Shown here piece by piece: positions 62,801 to 64,000 of a DNA stretch of 64,000 nucleotides. Where the stretch lies: assembly GCA_036877525.1 (NCBI GenBank), contig JAZGTH010000015.1:3462501-3526500 (forward strand). The letters run 5' to 3'. Within the stretch, counting starts at the first letter, position 1, and each line of letters begins with the position of its first letter. Source of the stretch: Chromobotia macracanthus (taxonomy: Eukaryota; Chordata; Actinopteri; Cypriniformes; Botiidae). Under the pieces are notes generated by a model, which saw nothing but the letters and a program-made list of their open reading frames with translations, was not told the DNA's origin and made no database searches. The position numbers and the translations under genes are program-made.

Positions 62801-64000
62801 ATATATTCTATATACAATACCTCCATATACAACTAACTCTCTACTTAGTAATATTACTCAGTAATATTTTTCTTTTCGCAGCACTATTCAATACTGACGC
62901 AAACAACTGAAAACAGCTGTGAAGACACGCAGATTTTTAGACACTCATTCATAGCTGCAGTAGATCTGGTTTATTATGCCTCACAGGTGAGAAGTTGCTT
63001 GTTGATGCATTAAAATAAGACACGTGTACCTGCATCACTGAAACATGACCGTGGAAGAAAACACACGTCCTGACAAAATTCATTTCAGCAGCTAAGACGA
63101 ACCATGTGATGTGATTCCTGGGTAAGGCCCACCTATGTCATCATTTTTTTCTGTTAAAGAAGATAAACCTGTCTGAATAATTTTGTAAACACAGCCTGAA
63201 GGTAATTCCCACAAAAATTAATTCCCATAAATTACACTTACCCAGGTGACCAGCCAGTGTATGAGATGTTAAAAAACACAGCCCATTTATTGCCTATTAG
63301 CAGAGATTCTTAAAACTGACAAATAATACCAGACTTTTACTATCAGATTTTTGCCTATTTTTTTGGATGTGTTTGAGGTCAAGTGACATCTGGTGGCTGA
63401 TATTAGCACTAGATCTTTCTGTAGTGATAGTGATACACTACACACACTAAAGTATGCATTAAAGCAGCAAACCCATTTCATTTTATATTTGTTATTAAAG
63501 ATGCAGATAACAGAGTTTAATAATGACATTAATAATTGATAATAATTTCATTATGACGATAAGTGTTGTAAATTTAACTCAAGTTAACAAAATGTAACTT
63601 CAGACAACTTTCGACAAAGATCCAGGTAGGGAAATCTACATTTTTCTTCTCTGCAAATGTAATGTGAGTGGCACCACAATGCTATAGGGCTGTTGCCAGG
63701 ACGTCGCTATGTGGTTGCTAGCATGCTCTGAGCTGTTGTTAGTGTTGTTAGTGTTAACACCAGGTGGTTGCTAGGGTGTTGTGTATGGAAAGTGGTGTAT
63801 GAAAATCATCTGTTTACTGAAGATTAACTGATGAAAAATTGTCATTTGTTTGGAGCACAACTGATTTGCATAGTGCAAGATCTAACAGTGACATTGAAGA
63901 ATCAGTGAAAGGTTTGGCTTGCCTGTACCAGAGTCTCTGTAGTCCATGACAGACCCCCACTGTTCCTCCAGACGGGTCACTGCATGTCAGAGTGTTACAG
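62801..64000. other. Intergenic DNA, no gene seen
   Basis: A TAGCAACCA-type repeat (reverse orientation, gtggttgctag) at 63680-63785. No exon found. Confidence 0.4.

Overview
The window looks like nuclear DNA from a teleost fish, most likely a cyprinid. Three things point that way: vertebrate GT-AG split exons of an NR2F (COUP-TF) receptor of the fish nr2f5/SVP46 type, a tandem cluster of Rapunzel-family genes (a family I know only from teleosts), and dense fish-type repeats (foldback MITEs, tRNA-derived SINE pieces, TA/GATA/CT microsatellites). There are no operons, CRISPR arrays or viral genes.

Layout. 1-6315 is the tail of a long intron. 6316-9734 holds three coding exons of nr2f5 on the + strand. 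Together they give the whole ligand-binding domain and the stop codon; the DNA-binding-domain exon must lie upstream of the window. The 3' UTR probably ends near 10.93 kb. 10.9-31 kb has no gene I can support. It holds low-repeat stretches that look like conserved regulatory DNA (about 13.5-14.5, 17.0-17.3 and 20.6-21.4 kb, the last with a cluster of nuclear-receptor half-sites), several MITEs, a 2.7-kb satellite of about 68 copies of a 39-bp unit (21957-24631), a (TA)n tract and a TTACGT-rich minisatellite (28.5-28.8 kb).

31-60 kb is a tandem Rapunzel-family cluster, all on the + strand and all with single-exon coding regions just after a splice acceptor. Gene A (36477-37160, 227 aa) is the most divergent. 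B1 (37939-38622, 227 aa) pairs with B2 (50821-51501, 226 aa), and C1 (42934-44115, 393 aa) pairs with C2 (55435-56616, 393 aa). The order A-B1-C1-B2-C2, the roughly 12.5-13 kb spacing and matched noncoding blocks 3' of C1 and C2 show a B+C tandem duplication. Near-identity is patchy: B1/B2 match best at their 5' ends, C1/C2 are almost identical over the last 240 codons but clearly diverged before that, and at least two downstream noncoding blocks are nearly unchanged. This suggests gene conversion on the coding parts and either conversion or selection on the noncoding parts. 60-64 kb holds repeats and no supported gene.

The nr2f5 gene and the Rapunzel cluster are neighbours but nothing in the sequence shows that they work together. 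Function statements come from recognising the families by eye; no database search was run.
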